This document shows positions 1 through 11,300 of a stretch of DNA of 25,930 nt, in pieces. The notes under the pieces are model-generated. The model was not told the DNA's origin. It was given only the letters and a program-made list of their open reading frames with translations, and did no database searches. The translations under genes were made by a program, and so were the position numbers. The stretch's first letter is position 1; each line of letters begins with the position of its first letter. Source of the DNA: Mnemiopsis leidyi (taxonomy: Eukaryota > Ctenophora > Tentaculata > Lobata > Bolinopsidae); contig JH152968.1 of the NCBI GenBank assembly GCA_000226015.1, forward strand, positions 57,396-83,325, given 5' to 3'.

Positions 1-210
1 ATTCAACATGAGTCAGGAGTCTTCCTCTCCTCAGGTTCTGAAAGTAAATATTCAACCATGAGTCCAGGAGTCTTCCTCTCCTCAGGTTCTGAAAGTAAAA
101 TATTCAACATGAGTCAGGAGTCTTCCTCTCCTCAGGTTCTGAAAGTAAATATTCAACATGAGTCAGGAGTCTTCCTCTCCTCAGGTTCTGGAAGTAAATA
201 TTCAACAACA
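1..210. repeat. 49-bp tandem minisatellite, about 4.2 copies, running off the left edge
   Basis: Four head-to-tail units start at about 1, 50, 102 and 151, each beginning attcaacatgagtc and ending gaaagtaaat, with a partial fifth unit from 200. Units 1, 3 and 4 are 49 bp. Unit 2 is 52 bp with three single-base insertions. Copies are nearly identical, so the array is young. The unit length is not a multiple of 3 and minus-strand reading meets stops, so it is not coding. On the minus strand every unit contains a TTTACTTTCAG-like string that resembles a splice acceptor, inside what should be an intron of YJU2B. Confidence 0.93.
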
Positions 211-268
211 TGAAGACAACAAAATTGATTAAGTCAACAAAACTTTGCCAATTATTTAGTGAAACATT

Positions 269-300
269 AACCTAACTCTAACTATAACCCTAACCCTTAA
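269..300. repeat. Degenerate interstitial telomere-like (CCCTAA)n tract
   Basis: The stretch reads as imperfect repeats of CCTAA/CCCTAA: cctaactctaac, then tataaccctaaccctta. This is the plus-strand C-rich form of the metazoan TTAGGG repeat. It lies just beside the 49-bp minisatellite and within the YJU2B gene, so it is an internal tract and not a chromosome end. It is short and decayed. Confidence 0.55.
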
Positions 301-377
301 TTGTGGTCTTAATATTGTCATAACGTTGTCACATTGCTGCATCGACACCGGACAAAATTGCCCAAGTTTTAACTAAC

Positions 378-1891
378 CATGAGCAGCTGCGCATTCTGCG
401 TCGTTTTGATCGTATCTCTCCTCTTTTCTTCGTCCTCCAGATGCCACGATGTAGTCGAAATTCTGCGGGAAAATGATTACATTAAGATCTCATACATGGT
501 ATAATTTCATTGCTTAGTACTTTGTCTACGATAATTTGAACAGAAATTTAGCGAAAACTTTGGGATTAGGACACGAAAAAGAGGAGATATTTAGAAGTTT
601 GAAACCTTAGGATCAGTGTGCATTTCTATGTAGTTGTCACAAAGATGACACTTCATCCGGAACTGCCAGATAGGTGTCGTGTAATACATTCCGATCTTCT
701 TCTTCTCGGCGTTGTATCTCACACCTGCGGGTCATGAATAACCTGGGTCAGGGGAAACGGCTTAACAGCGATCTACAAAGAAACTGATAGTCTGGAATTT
801 TGTGAGATTTTTATATATAAAAAAGTTGCGACTCAATTGTAAAACTAAACAATTCGACAGAATTGTACAAAAAGTCTACAAAAACTTAAAGTCCACAAAC
901 CCATTCCGATGTGGTTGTTACAGCCGCCACACCATATATTGAAGGGCATCTCAAAACGGATAACCAATATTCCAAGATGAAGCTTGGAAGCTCGCTCTCG
1001 CAATGGATGTTGTCCATGGTACTTGTCAAGACCGCCCTGCAAGGAAGAGTTTCAGTAATAATAATGAGAATATCCAATACGGCATGGAAGTTTTTTCCCT
1101 TGATTTAAGTATCAGACAACGCGGCAGCCTAACAACTCACGTGGCCAAAACAGCTTGAGACATGCTTTACAGTCTTATAATTATGTATATGACTCATTTT
1201 TGAAAAGTAATTATTTAAAATAATATTAAAAGTATTGCCAATAGGTCAAACTTTTTTTCATATCAAAAAGGAAAAAACTCATGCGCTCATGATATAAGTA
1301 TAACAATAATCTTGCCAAACATTTAAAAGTTTTAAGTTAACGATTAACAAATCGCAATAAATCCTATCAATCTGTACAGTCTACATACACAGTAGAATTT
1401 TGTGGCACTTAATCCTTAAACCAGAGAAGCTCCAATAGACGATAACCACCATGGTGGACGTAGCTCTTTATGCCCACAGTATAAAGTATGTGTGTTGGCG
1501 TTCCAATAGTTAGAGCCGGTTGTTTTAAAGGTTTTAAATAGGCTTACATGGTCGCAGGGCCACGTGAAAACAAAAAATCCTACCCGGTCTTGGGAAAACG
1601 CAACGATTTATTCGACGGACCTTTGTTTAAAACTCTAATGTTTGGTCAATAGTGTCGACACAAGGTTTCTCGATTTTAAATCACTTTAGAAGCCCCAGAC
1701 TCATCATAATTCATACAGTCCCTGAACGGTTCCAGGTTTCTACGCAATAAACAGATTCCATTGCACTATATCATTTTAAATAAGAAGTTTTACACAAAAT
1801 TCCTAAAGTAAAAGTTTTTACACAAAATTCTTACCTTCGAGGGGTCCCAATCTGGAGGATAATACTTATTCACAGCTTTACGTTCCCCCAT
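378..1891 (-). CDS. YJU2B: Yju2-family splicing factor YJU2B/CCDC130 (5' part, four exons, continues past left edge)
   Basis: Four coding exons are visible: 1835-1891, 901-1036, 606-724 and 378-462. Phases join cleanly (0, 1, 0, then 1 at the last donor) with GT-AG borders. Together they give about 132 residues. The protein starts [19 protein letters not shown]. Exon 2 carries [10 protein letters not shown] and [13 protein letters not shown], and exon 3 carries [22 protein letters not shown] and NYIEM. These match the CCDC130 branch of the family, not YJU2/CCDC94. Two CxxC pairs (Cys55/Cys58 and Cys90/Cys93) form the family's zinc site. Family members join the spliceosome around catalytic activation in the nucleus. 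The last exon ends at CATG|GTTAGT; reading through would hit TAG at once. The C-terminal half lies left of the window. Introns are 798, 176 and 143 bp. Confidence 0.9.
1785..1830. repeat. Short direct repeat beside the YJU2B exon 1 donor
   Basis: An 18-19 bp string, aagttttacacaaaattc, occurs at 1785-1802 and again with one extra t at 812-830 of the same kilobase (1812-1830). The second copy abuts the splice donor of YJU2B exon 1 at 1834. It is probably a local duplication. Confidence 0.6.
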
Positions 1892-2384
1892 CCTAATAGA
1901 GATTTCTATAATGCCGATAGTTTAACTGTACGGCAAACTGGTTTGTAGTTGAGAAATGAGTCCTAGGACTTATCTGATAAGAAACGAATTTCATTTGTTA
2001 TTGTAAGATTCTATGCTTCATCACTCAATCAAACGTCTTGATCATAAGATCAAAAAATAAGTTATGAAAAGCATTATAAATAAATTTAAAAATGAAATTC
2101 GATAAATTGACTTCCTTTGTGTTCATCCCAATAAATCGTAGAACTAGAATTCGGCCTTAATTTTATCGAGCCTTTGTCAATCTCGGCTTTTGATGTAAAA
2201 CTTTGCAAGCTGCACTTATAATATTATATCTAATTTGAAAAAAAACCAGTCTGCCTAAGATAAAACCTATCAGATACAATGATAATATAAGATTATAAAA
2301 TCTTGTCAAAGTTTCAAAAGAACTGTATCAGCGCAACATAAAACAGGCCAACAATCTTCAAGTTAAATCTCAGTACAATAACTC
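1892..2384. other. Intergenic gap between YJU2B start and MTREX stop
   Basis: This 493-bp AT-rich gap must hold the YJU2B promoter and the MTREX 3' untranslated region on the minus strand. No clear TATA box, no canonical AATAAA in the minus sense and no further ORF was recognised. Confidence 0.5.
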
Positions 2385-5300
2385 CTACAAATACAGACTG
2401 GCAGCAAAGACAATGTCTCTTTTGATTGCAGTGCTTGCTTCTCCGAACTTTTTCTCCAACTCATTGTTTCCGATAGCTTTAGCGGCCAGGATCATCTGCC
2501 GCAACAGTTCCTCCAACCGCCTCATCACTCTGATGATGCTTCCTTCAAACACGGGAGTCATCTTGCAGATGTCATAAAACTTGGCACCCTGTAGGGGGGT
2601 TGAGTTGGGTTAAAAATATAAATAAAGATGAGGGTCAGATGCGGAAATTTGGATGTTGATGTTGGCGAATTTCATGACTTAGACTGATAGTCAAGGGTGA
2701 TTACAGTTAATGCTTAATGCTGGATTACTGTCAAGCGCGGTTTTAATTTGCAAAAGGTCAAAAAATTAAAACAAAAAAGCATATTCATTTTTCATCAAAA
2801 TGTTTTTGGCCGAAGCGTAGTTGAAATTGATAACAAGCTTGTTTGCTCTCCAATGTTTAAATTGTTTACGTACACTGGCCCAGGCGTGTACGACTTGCAT
2901 CAGCTCCCACTTGAATTTGTCGACATACTCATCCACATCAGTGTCGAGTTTACACTCGTTCTCTACCACAGCAATCTTCCTGGCCACCTCCGTCACTTGT
3001 CTGTATGGAGCTGGTACAGATCACTCGTTAGCGGAGAGTGAAGAGGAAATGGACGGGATTAAGGGGGATATTAAAGAATGGAATAGAATGGAATAAAAAT
3101 GTCTAACGGCTAAGATTTTTTACAGAAATATTTAGAAAGAACGAACTGAGTACTAAAATCAAATGATTGTATACCTTTGAGTGCTTCCAAGGAAAGTTCT
3201 GGAGCGTCCTTGACATTCTCCTCAAACACGAAACAACTTAGCACTGCCGCGATTACGGGGGGTTCCAAATCGTTAAACGTGCCGTTGAATATCAATTCTG
3301 CCAGTGCAAGCTCTTGACCTAATTAGGGGATGAAGAAATTAGAAAATAATTGGACAAAACTAGCATATGCGTAGAGACTTTTAACTCGGATACTTGATAA
3401 CTGTATCGGCGCTGTATATTTTGGTTTTTGAAAAAAATAATTTTCTTAAAATTTCTAATACACATTTCTTCATATTTATCATGTATTGAGTTGGACCCCC
3501 AAAAACCGTCTACAAGTAACACATGTAATATTCAAAGTTACACATTTAACTTTTGCTATTTATATTTCAGTATTACAGCACACAGTAGTGTGGAATTTAT
3601 TATTTCTAACTCTGAACGACCTACCGGTTGATATTTCGCAAGCTACCCGCCCCTTCGTTTCGATGACGTCAGCATTGTTGCAATACCCTAGTCGTCTGAG
3701 AACTCTTTTTCTGCACTTCAACTCGTCTAGCTGTAAGACTGCGGAAATTTTCGTACATTAGACGGCAAGATTTCATCAGTCACGGGTAACCTTCCTCAAC
3801 CTCAGTTGAATAAACGCGGAACTGGCTGACACATTTCCAACTAGGTTGACAATAACAAGTAAGTTTACACTTCACAGGAATGATTTGCTTTGGAACGCCA
3901 GGGACGTTACATAAAACTTAATTTACTTATTAAGCATTCACTACTGTCATGGTTTATTACAGAGGCTAAGACTAAACTAAACTTGGAAGTTTTCTAAGAA
4001 CCTGCTCCGGCAGGGTAGTAGTCTAGGCCCGGTTTTAGCAAATATTTGGATGTGTCACCTCGAAGAACAATATATTTTTTCTAATAGGGATGTCACCTTA
4101 CCCTCATTTTATCGTCGCTACGTCGATGATGCGTTTTGCATCTTTAAAAATAGAGAGGAAATTTCAGCTTTTCATGAATTTTTGAACAGTCTACATGTGT
4201 CTACTAAGTTTGATTTAGAACTAGAGTCTGAGGGTAAACTTTCATTTTTAGACACCGTTGTAAGTCGTAATCCGAAGTCGGTTTCGACTTAGGTTCAGGC
4301 TACCGATAAATGACTGTTTTACGACTACAATAGTTTCATTCTAGATCGTTGTCTTGTTTACAGGGTTTACATGATAGCGAGTAGTTTTCATGTCCTTGAT
4401 TGTGACCATGTTTGAAATTTTACAAGGATGGATTCCCTAAGGATTTTGTGGAGGAGTGCATTTCTCGGGTATTGAATAGGTTTTATGAACCGAAAGAACC
4501 TGTAGTTAGGGTACCCCGAAAGGAAGTCCTAATGGTTATGCCATATCTTGGAAACATGTCATTAGTTCTTTAACGTGATATCTTGAAACTTGTACGTAAG
4601 TTTTATCCCTCTGTAGATGTAAAATTTGTGTATAAACGGGGCTTTCGAATTAACAATTTGTTTACATTTAAGGATTGTTTCCCTTTGAAATGTAAAAGTA
4701 GAACAGTTTATTTTATACAATGTAACAAGTGTGGGCAGAGTGCTGCTTATATAGGCAAGACTAAGAATACTCTATTTGAACGTTTTTACGGTTCTAATGG
4801 ACATCTCAATCCTCGGACACAGAAAAGTGCGTTAATGGACCATCTTCTTGGTACAGGGGACCCTGAGTGCAATTTTGACTTTAATACCATTAAGATTTTA
4901 GATAATTGTGATGTGAACTACAGACTTAGAATAATTGATCCATTTGAAATTTGATAAGCAAAGTTTGACTACGCAAGAATACTCTTTTCCACTCAAATTT
5001 TTCTAAATTTGACCAGCATTTGTCATTTAGATACAGTCATCCCCCGATTTACCGTGTCCCCCGATTTACCGGGCCTCATTTCTTTCCCCCAAAATTTTAC
5101 CCGAAATTTGAGCTTAAAATTTTCTTCGAACTTTTTTTAAAAATTTTTGCTGTAATGGAATTTATGATGATTCGCCAGGAGTAGATTGTTGGATCGTTTA
5201 ATGTTGTAGTGTGCAGTGGTAACTGATATGTGATCCCCAGCATTCCAATGACAAAAAGACGGTATATAGGCACATAAGGGACAATTTAGACCCAATTTCG

Positions 5301-8300
5301 GACCCAAATGGCACTCCCCCGATTTACCGGGTCCCCTGATTTACCGTGCATTTTTGCTTTCCCCCGAAAAGCCCGGTAAATCGGGGGATGACTGTATATA
5401 GATAAGAATTATAGAAGTGTTTGTATAGATAAGGATTATAGTTTTTGTTTGAATTTTTGTAGGATTTTAAATTTATAGTCAAGTGTAGGTTGATTAATGC
5501 AGTTCGTAAGTGTAGTTTAGATCTTTCAAATACAAAATTTTCCTATTTTCTGATTTATAGTATTAACTTGAAATTCCCTAAAATATTTAACACATCCGTT
5601 TTTGTCAACGTTTTAGGTTTGAGAATGGCAACTGTGATTGCTGAAATAACACCACTTTGAGATACACTACCAACGAATGCATTCGTTACTTCTTGCAATA
5701 ACACTAAAGTTTATATTTCTTCTTCGTTTCCCTGCAACCATTAAGCTATCAATATTTTGTAGGTAAAAGCCTTGATGTAATATATAATTTTCTCATGTTA
5801 TGTTAGTAATGATGTGAGTTAATATGATTAAATTTACTCATGTATGGTAGTCTCTAATCTGACAGTTATTGATATTAACGGTTGGAGATAAACAGTTATG
5901 CTCGTGAATGAGCTGATAAGCTAAGAGGTACCTGTTCTTGCATCTCTGAGTTCCTGTTTTATATCTTTACATTTGATAGCGAGAGCATTCTTCTTTTCAC
6001 AAAGGTCGTAGAGTTCCTCCAGTTTACTATCGTCGTGAAGGGGATGCTTGAATAACCTGAAAAATTGTTACTGATTTATAAGGGCGGTGACTGGTGGCCG
6101 GCAAATTGATAGACTTTGGCTTGCAGAGGGGTCCAACTAGTGTGGCCTGGGACTATTGGGCATTGGTGATATTCATTTTTCAATCTCAACGTTTTAAACA
6201 TGCCTTGTTTGCCCCTATTGCTTAATATAGATTGCTGAATATAGATTAATGGGAAGAAAATTATTTTTGAACAGGTCAACAAAAAATAATTTTCTTTTTT
6301 CGGTCAAATACATAGGCGTGAAACAAGAGTTCAGTAGAAAAGGATGCGCTAAATAATGATAATGATATAAGGCATACTGTGTCAACTAACAGGTGGTATC
6401 ATTAACGAAATAAAAATAATCAGCCTTTTTTCGCCATACCTCTGTTCTAAAACTTCGATTTTTCTGACAGTCTCTTCGAACTCTCCCTCCTTTATCTTCA
6501 TATCTTCGACTGGGTCTAACAGGGGAATCCCGTCCGGGAACCTTTTCTCGACTTCTTTTAGTGACTTACCAACACTCTCTCGATTTTCTTAAAAGGGTGG
6601 TTTGTCATGGTTCATAAAATGGTTTTCGACTTTTGACACGTCTTGACAAATGACAGTAGCTGATGTATGCTTTTCCGTCACCTTAAGTTAACTTAAGACA
6701 AAGTAAAATTATTCTTTTAATAGAGAAAGGTATATTGGAGAGGGATCGATTGACCAATTATGAGGTGTTGAGTACGGCCAATCACAATTGAGTAATGCTG
6801 TCAAGTGATATAAACGATTTATGACACCTCCCCAGAGTATCGCTCTCTATAAATTCAGTTTTTTGCTTAGTGTACCTTCTACTCCAAACCAACCTAGAGG
6901 GACGAGGTTTTTAGGCAGGTACAGCCTGACTGCCGAGATGTCTGTAACGAGATGAAGCATGAGAGGGACTATCTGATACTCGCCCTTACCCCCCGCCTGG
7001 GCAGGGCTTTGGGGGCACATTAGGGAGGATGGGGGTCGTACAGTTGAACAGTCCTTCTATGATGTAGAGAGGTTCTGACGATCCTGCTAGTATGGCGGTT
7101 AGAAGAGAGGGCTTTGCATGCATTTAAATTCTTATATATATATATATCTCTTGACATGTCTAATGTCTGATGAAAATTTTATGTTTAATTGCTATGGAAA
7201 TATCTTTCTGAGGTTTAGACACAAGAAAATTTATTAATGAAGTTAAAATGAAACTACCGTTTTGCTTTCCTTTTTTCTGGAAATTAACCACGACGCCCCA
7301 TCCCCATTCATCGTCGTTGTGCGTCACTTTTATAAGCCTTCCCGGTTGGAGGAATGATAATATGTACCTGTTTTTAGGAAACTTTTAACATAGATAGTGG
7401 ATTAGTGTGAGGTCAACAGCATCAAATATCGAACATGATTTTAGCGTATAAAAGCCAAAAATAATTTTCTTTTTCGTTAGTGACGTAATGGCATTGTGGC
7501 ACCTTATCATGTTAAATCTCATTTAAAACATGTGGGGGAATTTATCTTGTTCAAAGCCTTCTATGCATATGTATTAATAAGCTAAGGGTAAACGATCGAG
7601 GAAGAGGTGGAAAGATTTACGGTCAATTTATGACATCATGCTCAAAGGAACAGTGGTCACATTTTTCACAATTTAGCCAAAAACACTGTAATAGGGCCTA
7701 GAAAATGCAAGTCTCCATTTTTCAATTTCGTAATCATGAAGAAATCAATTGGGCACTAATTCTCACCATTTTCCAAAGCCGAGATAGTCGGTAGAAGTTT
7801 GGTCAATTTAAAAAAGAACTTGGTATCCTCATAATCAGAAGATTGAGAACTTGCGCCTGCAAAAAATGAGAGCACCCTAGTGCAACTGCCGGCAACCAAA
7901 AGCAAGCTGATCTTGTTGATAGTTATTGCTTATCAACTACCTAGGTTTGTGAATGTAGGAGGTGATAACTTTCTGTAGCTTGGTAAGCTGTTGTCTGAGG
8001 TTGAAATACGTCCTCGCCGAGTCCTCGTTCGGTATTTGTATGGCCCGGTGTTCGGCCTCTGATATCTGAAATTTAGTTGTTTTAACCACGTCGGCGGTCT
8101 CTTTTCACGTACCTCATCATTCATTTAAGAAATTTGAGATCATTTAAACTGCTTCAAACTTTAACGCAGTTTTTCGGGCATCAAAAACACCATCATTTAG
8201 AAAGTCGACGAACCTGAAGTTTGTTCATGAGAAATGGAATGGAGGATGTGTTTTGGTACTGATAGAAGGATCTCTCCAACATGAATTCGGGATTTACGTC

Positions 8301-11300
8301 CTCTACTCGAAGCAAGTTGAGTACCTGGGGTGATAAAAAACATAATTATTGTGAAATTATTTATTGATTTACTAATATATTTTGCCAGGCTGCACGTTAC
8401 TCCTAAATTTTATAACTGCTTGAAAAGTGCTTCGAAAAAACCATCTTTAAGCATAAGGAGCATATTACTTTCGTCGCATAATTTGCTGATCTACGCCCAG
8501 AACTATGAATTGAACATATTTTACGACACATTTAACTTTACAGGGCTCTAAAAGGTGGGTACTTTTATTGCTTTTTTCTACTAGATTTATCTTATCATCA
8601 GTATTATAAATGACCGAAATAAGTTGTCATCTATCAAACATGCTCTTAGTGAGTCTTATAAAGCAATGAAAGGCATTAGTTTGGTTAACTTAGTTGGAAC
8701 ATATGGTATCAGACTATCGACTGACTAAGGTAGGGTTAAGAAAATCTTGACGCTAGCAACGATCCCCTTTCCATAGTTCCACTCAATAAATGTATTTAAT
8801 TTGTAGTGTTGAAATAGTTTAAAACTAAACCTAGTTTAGGTCTGCCAAGTGAATATGTGCGAACGTGTCCCGTTTTATCTTGATTTACAGATCTAAGCTC
8901 AAGTTATCTTTTTCGATCATATGTTATAATATTTTCTCATTTCTCCTTCACCCTTGTTATTCGTCTTATTCACATGATGCTCTTTTTATTCCTTCAGCTC
9001 TTACTTCAAGCAAACAACCTACAACAAATGGTTGATTACAACATCAAGTGGGAGGTGGATCGTTGACGCGTCGTTAAATCGATTTAACACCGCAACTCCA
9101 GTCGAAAGCCTGGGACCACTTAATTAACCTAAAGTCCAAAAACACAGCATAAGCTCAACAACAAGAAGAACTGGACAGTTGTCACTGCTTGTAGTTTAAC
9201 TGACATTCTTTCCCGACTGACTGATTATACATTTCCTCCTTCTTCTACATTGGTTACAAAGATTAGTCGAATTTTACCTATATTTGATATTATATAATTA
9301 CCTATAGTTTACTGAGATTAGAATTTGATATGGAAAGAATCTAATTCCCTGAACACGCGAAACTTTCATCAACTTAACCATCTATAACATCAAAAAACCA
9401 TCACTTAACCATCTATAGGATATGATTGTCTTAATGTCAAATCGCAGTCACTGCTTTCATTGATTTACGGGTGGGTTGATTCTAAAAAAGCTCGTCTGTG
9501 ATCTCAGAATAAACTCGACTTTAGTTAAATTTAAATCATGATAATAGCAGCAATAAGCTTTCTTTGGTTTAAACTGTCAGCACGCGAGAAGAGAAGTGCA
9601 TCACGTGTTCGTGAAATTTCTATTTTATCAATAATTCGCTATCGAACAAAGACTTTTAATATCAAAAAACATCTACAGTAGAGTAATTGGTAAATTCTTA
9701 AAAGACCCGCTTCGTGACCATGCCATACATCGTGAATTAAATACTAATTGGCATGCGAAAATCTAATGGGCAGTGATGTAGGCATTTAATGATTAATCTA
9801 CCGATAAAATACTAATCAGCGTTAATTCTCATTAGAAGCAGCGTTTTTGACATCAAATTAACGCCTGCAGAAAATGAGAGACGATATATTTACTTGAAAA
9901 TAGGAATTTTCTCAGTCCTTTCACTATAATCCATTTCTAAATGCTTGCCCAATATTTTTGTTTATTTTGGAACCTGTAAGTAAGTTATCAAATATAAGAA
10001 TAGCTAATAATAGTTAATAATAGCTACTTATATTTTTCAAACTGTTAAAATCGTAAATATGATAGGTAATTCGAAAAAATTGGGATGTAAATTGATGCTA
10101 TGATCCGCTAAAGAACCGTTAAAGGACCGCTTAGAACCGCCTGCTAGCCACAGCGACATGACCCTAACCCACTAATGGTTCTAAACCTTCAATGTCGCTA
10201 CTGGCTAGCAAGCGGTTCTTGGGCAGTTCTAAAGCGGTACTACAACTTTTCTTGAGCGATTCTTAGCATTAATTGATAACCCAATCGATTCGACTTACCT
10301 ATTGACTATTGTATTTGCGGTTCTTAGCCGGTTCTAAACCTTTCATGTCGCTGTTGGCTAGCAAGCGTTTCTTCAGCGGTTCTAAACGGTGCTTAAGCGG
10401 TTCTAAGCATCAATTGAAATCCTATTTATTCGACTAACCTATCGTATTTGCGACTCTTAAAGGTATTTAGCCGGTTCTCAGCGGCCGTACTACGGTTCTT
10501 AGCGGTTCTTAAACGGTTCTTAACGATTTTTCGGCGGTAGGAGGCGTTTGACCTAATTACCACTGCGAGAAATTTGGCTTCTGGTTTCTGTTCTATCTCT
10601 GTCCCAATTGCTCCAAGTTCGTATTTGTGTGGAGGCAGTGTCGACCTTTATTTTAGAAAATAGCAGACAGATTTCGAGGTTTTATGAGTTATTTGCTATT
10701 TAAGTTTTCTTTTTTCGGTATTTTCGGGTATTTCTCGATTACGTTAGCGTTTAAAAAACAAAAAGGGAGATAACTCACAAATTGTGTATCACCAAGGACT
10801 AGAACAATAAATAGCAAAAACCGAACAAGCATTGTACAAGTCTACAAACAGTTACAAAAACCATAAAATCAAAACCAAATTTGAAAATCAAAAACCTAAA
10901 TAAATTGACAAAAATTCTAAATCTTGAGTTTGCAGTAGCGTTTGTTTTTGGGGCTCCTGATCTCCTTCCCCAACCCAAACAATTTGATCATGATTAGCTT
11001 GATTAACACTCGCTTTCAGGTTCCAGCCATGGTGACGACAGCTAACCTAACATCAGGGATTTACCTCTTCTTGGTGACGGTTTTGGATCTGTCGGGAAAC
11101 GGTTTTGTCCTCTTTGCCACAATAGCACATAGCGCCATCAAATTGGACAGGATGTGCGTCTGGATAATCCAGAATCTAGCGGTGGTGGACATGTTAAACG
11201 GCATCCTCGTCATTGTTCCGGCTATGGTGACATTTCTGGCAAACGACAAGTGGCTCCTAGGCTCCATCATCTGCACCTTGCACTGGGCCTATAAGTTCAG

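Larger units (their letters stand above)
3739..5931. other. MTREX intron 17 (2.2 kb), landing site of two transposable elements
   Basis: The intron lies between the exon ending RDART and the exon starting VLQLDELKC. It contains the Penelope-like fragment (4014-4954) and the MITE (5034-5394). The flanks 3739-4013 and 5397-5931 are AT-rich and show no other recognisable element or ORF. Confidence 0.85.

Noticed and set aside
1..210. CRISPR-like array
   Set aside because: Units are contiguous with no unique spacers, and the context is an animal nuclear gene.
379..498. Plus-strand frame [20 protein letters not shown] resembling a signal-peptide first exon with a donor at 499
   Set aside because: It is exactly antisense to YJU2B exon 4 (378-462), whose protein ([16 protein letters not shown]) is conserved and in phase with the other exons.
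911..1108. Plus-strand open frame
   Set aside because: Shadow of YJU2B exon 2, which encodes [10 protein letters not shown] and [13 protein letters not shown] on the minus strand.
2748..3096. Two plus-strand open frames
   Set aside because: Antisense shadows of MTREX exon 20.
7795..7860. Possible extra MTREX exon after TTTTTTGCAG
   Set aside because: In the required phase it stops after a few codons, and the next acceptor at 7368-7369 continues the conserved FLQPGRL segment directly.
8330..8551. 73-residue plus-strand frame in MTREX intron 11
   Set aside because: No recognisable domain, low-complexity AT-rich composition and no splice or start context to support it.
9000..9066. Plus-strand exon-like stretch after TTCCTTCAG reading [19 protein letters not shown] to a stop
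   Set aside because: Tempting acceptor and frame, but no partner exon or recognised family; too short to support.
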